Made by a program: the position numbers and the translations under genes. A stretch of DNA of 7,555 bases, from positions 1 through 7,555 of the forward strand of contig JAMCSM010000199.1 of the NCBI GenBank assembly GCA_023380915.1. The letters run 5' to 3'. Of this stretch, positions 6,338-7,555 are shown one piece after another. Position 1 is the first letter of the stretch, and the number at the start of each line of letters is the position of its first letter. Under the pieces are notes generated by a model. It did not search any database. It saw only the letters and a program-made list of their open reading frames with translations, and was not told where the DNA came from. The stretch is from Actinomycetota bacterium. Its GTDB lineage: Bacteria > Actinomycetota > Humimicrobiia > Humimicrobiales > Humimicrobiaceae.

Positions 6338-6377
6338 CAATAAAATCAGGAAATTAATAAAAAGTTTATACTTTGTA

Positions 6378-6383
6378 ATTATA
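6378..6383 (-). promoter_or_regulatory. possible -10 element for the FHA operon
   Basis: The - strand reads a perfect TATAAT here, about 84 bases before the FHA start codon and downstream of the tRNA. No convincing -35 hexamer lies 16-18 bases upstream and there is no TGn extension, so this is only a candidate. Co-transcription with tRNA-Pro is the alternative. Confidence 0.25.
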
Positions 6384-6421
6384 CAATGTTTTTATTTAAA
6401 TTATTATTATTTTATTTTGTC

Positions 6422-6500
6422 TGGTCGGGACGAGAGGATTCGAACCTCCGACCCCCAGTACCCCATACTGGTGCGCTAAGCCAAGCTGCGCCACGTCCCG
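6422..6500 (-). tRNA. tRNA-Pro, anticodon GGG, CCA encoded
   Basis: A complete 79-base cloverleaf reads on the - strand. The acceptor CGGGACG pairs with CGTCCCG, then comes discriminator A and a genomically encoded CCA. The D stem is GCGC/GCGC. The anticodon stem CCAGT/ACTGG holds the loop ATGGGGT, giving T33, anticodon GGG and G37 (typical of proline tRNAs). The T arm is GGAGG-TTCGAAT-CCTCT. It closely resembles E. coli tRNA-Pro(GGG), including the ATGGGGT loop, and should read CCC and CCU codons. It lies 78 bases downstream of gpsA and 127 bases upstream of the FHA gene. Confidence 0.97.
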
Positions 6501-6520
6501 ATTTCTCTTTATTCATTTTT

Positions 6521-6549
6521 ATTTTAAAATAATAAGCTTCTTTAGTAAA
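6521..6549 (-). promoter_or_regulatory. candidate promoter for tRNA-Pro
   Basis: On the - strand, TTTACT (6549-6544; four of six match the -35 consensus) is followed after exactly 17 bases by TAAAAT (6526-6521; five of six match the -10). The tRNA begins 20 bases further on, which would give a leader of about 14 bases. The spacing is right, but in AT-rich DNA such matches arise by chance. Confidence 0.35.
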
Positions 6550-6578
6550 GTAACCTTTTACAAACATTAAACCAGAAG

Positions 6579-7538
6579 TTAAAGTTCGGGTTTAAACTTT
6601 CTACTCATAAGTTCTTTTACAGATTCAAGAGGGTTCAACCCCTTATACAAAATGTTATAAACACTTTGAGTTATTGGTACATCTATATTTTTTTCTCTGG
6701 CTATTTCATATACAGCTTTCGAAGTATTTATTCCTTCAGCAATCATATACATGCCGTTTATTATATCATTTATTGAATTGCCGAGGGCAAGCTTTTCTCC
6801 AACCATGCGGTTTCTGCTATTTTTGCTTATGCAGGTAGCTATCAAATCTCCCATTCCTGCCACACCTGCAAAGGTACTGCTTTTTGCCCCCAAAAGAGTT
6901 CCAATTTTTGTTAATTCATACAATCCCCTTGTTATCAGGGATGCTTTGGTATTTGCACCATAATTTAAACCATCGGATATTCCTGCAGCAATTGCAATGA
7001 TATTTTTCACAGCACCGCTAATTTCTACTCCAATAATATCGGTATTTGTATAAACCCTGAAATACTCTGTCGAAAGCATAGGCTGAAGAATTTCCAATAG
7101 TCTGCAATTTAAAGATGCTATCACCGATACTCCTGGAAGCTTATTTAAAAGCTCGCTTGAAATATTGGGTCCTGAAAGAACAGAAATTTTATTTTTTAAA
7201 TTTTCCGGAAGGCATTCTTTTAAAACCTGTGACATTCTTAAATCAGTGCCTATTTCAAGGCCTTTTACTGCGCTTATGATACCTTTAATTTTTTTTGCAT
7301 TGATAATAAATTCATTAAAGAATAATCCTGCAATTTCTCTAACAACATGTGAAGGAACTGCAAATATTACAAAATCTGCAGTATTTAAAAATCCGGTTGT
7401 ATCATTATTAGGAATCACATTCTGAGGAATAACTGTATTGCCGGTATATTTCGAATTTATTCTTTTATTTTTTATCTCTTCAAAACATTCTTTTCTTCTA
7501 GCCCATAATTTGATTTCATAATCTTTTTGTGCCAGCAT
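6579..7538 (-). CDS. gpsA: NAD(P)-dependent glycerol-3-phosphate dehydrogenase, N-terminus missing
   Basis: 319 residues read from an internal ATG to TAA. The enzyme reduces dihydroxyacetone phosphate to sn-glycerol 3-phosphate for phospholipid synthesis. Seen: LWAR after the first Rossmann strands (11-14), AVPSH (60-64), AVKGLE (90-95), SVLSGPN (119-125), then the catalytic-domain signature GVEISGAVKNIIAIAAGISDG (170-190, with the conserved K178), GANTKASLITRG (194-205), FAGVAGMGDLIATC (223-236), SRNRMVGEKLA (241-251) and AEGINTSKAV (267-276). The nucleotide-binding GxGxWGT segment is absent. It would lie just upstream, and only 17 bases remain. The codons before the ATG read L-A-I, matching the family's continuation (ALAIMLAQ), but are preceded by an in-frame TAA (7548-7550). 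The true start is therefore beyond the window or the gene is disrupted. Normal length is about 330-340 residues. Confidence 0.92.
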   Translation of the reverse strand: MLAQKDYEIKLWARRKECFEEIKNKRINSKYTGNTVIPQNVIPNNDTTGFLNTADFVIFAVPSHVVREIAGLFFNEFIINAKKIKGIISAVKGLEIGTDLRMSQVLKECLPENLKNKISVLSGPNISSELLNKLPGVSVIASLNCRLLEILQPMLSTEYFRVYTNTDIIGVEISGAVKNIIAIAAGISDGLNYGANTKASLITRGLYELTKIGTLLGAKSSTFAGVAGMGDLIATCISKNSRNRMVGEKLALGNSINDIINGMYMIAEGINTSKAVYEIAREKNIDVPITQSVYNILYKGLNPLESVKELMSRKFKPEL

Positions 7539-7555
7539 AATAGCAAGTTAAGAAC

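Noticed and set aside
6519..6532. Perfect 14-base palindrome TTATTTTAAAATAA between gpsA and tRNA-Pro, considered as a terminator or operator
   Set aside because: It is made only of A and T, has no stable stem or following T-run, and overlaps the better explained candidate tRNA promoter.
7165..7425. 86-codon + strand frame opposite gpsA
   Set aside because: It is antisense to conserved GpsA motifs and shows no independent start signal or known domain.

Overview
The window is strongly AT-rich (about one third G+C by eye) and is almost entirely protein-coding. Both ends cut through genes, so it looks like a complete short contig or a slice of one. The best taxonomic clue is a GarA-type FHA protein next to a two-HTH MerR regulator, with a DUF151 bifunctional-nuclease gene further down the same strand. 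These three form a familiar actinobacterial neighbourhood (Rv1827-Rv1828-Rv1829 in Mycobacterium). The low G+C and the DUF3048 lipoprotein suggest a deep, uncultured actinobacterial-type or related Gram-positive lineage rather than a classical high-GC actinomycete. This placement is inference.

Layout. The left edge (3..146, + strand) holds the last 47 codons of a dUTPase gene, ending in the glycine-rich motif V. About 340 bases follow with no supported gene. From 490 to 6294 eight genes run leftward on the - strand with small gaps or overlaps. In transcription order they are: FHA protein, MerR-family regulator, DacF-type D-Ala-D-Ala carboxypeptidase, DUF3048 lipoprotein, hypoxanthine phosphoribosyltransferase, DUF151 bifunctional nuclease, a small PD-(D/E)XK-like protein of unknown role, and a serine-acetyltransferase-like hexapeptide-repeat enzyme. 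Upstream is tRNA-Pro(GGG) with an encoded CCA (6422..6500, - strand). The right edge holds most of gpsA (- strand), whose N-terminus is missing.

How they may work together. FHA and MerR look like the regulatory head of the operon. Two cell-envelope genes follow (peptidoglycan carboxypeptidase and DUF3048 lipoprotein), then purine salvage, then two putative nuclease-fold proteins and an acetyltransferase. Several joints are tight: a 4-base overlap between merR and dacF, 3 bases between DUF151 and the small protein, and zero bases between the small protein and the acetyltransferase. This suggests co-transcription and translational coupling. The most interesting points are the insertion of wall, lipoprotein and purine genes between the MerR and DUF151 genes, the GarA-like protein that lacks the usual N-terminal phospho-threonine motif, the small nuclease-like protein with a non-canonical third catalytic position, and an in-frame stop within five codons of the right edge in gpsA. 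I see no CRISPR array, insertion sequence, phage gene or clear novel defence system.
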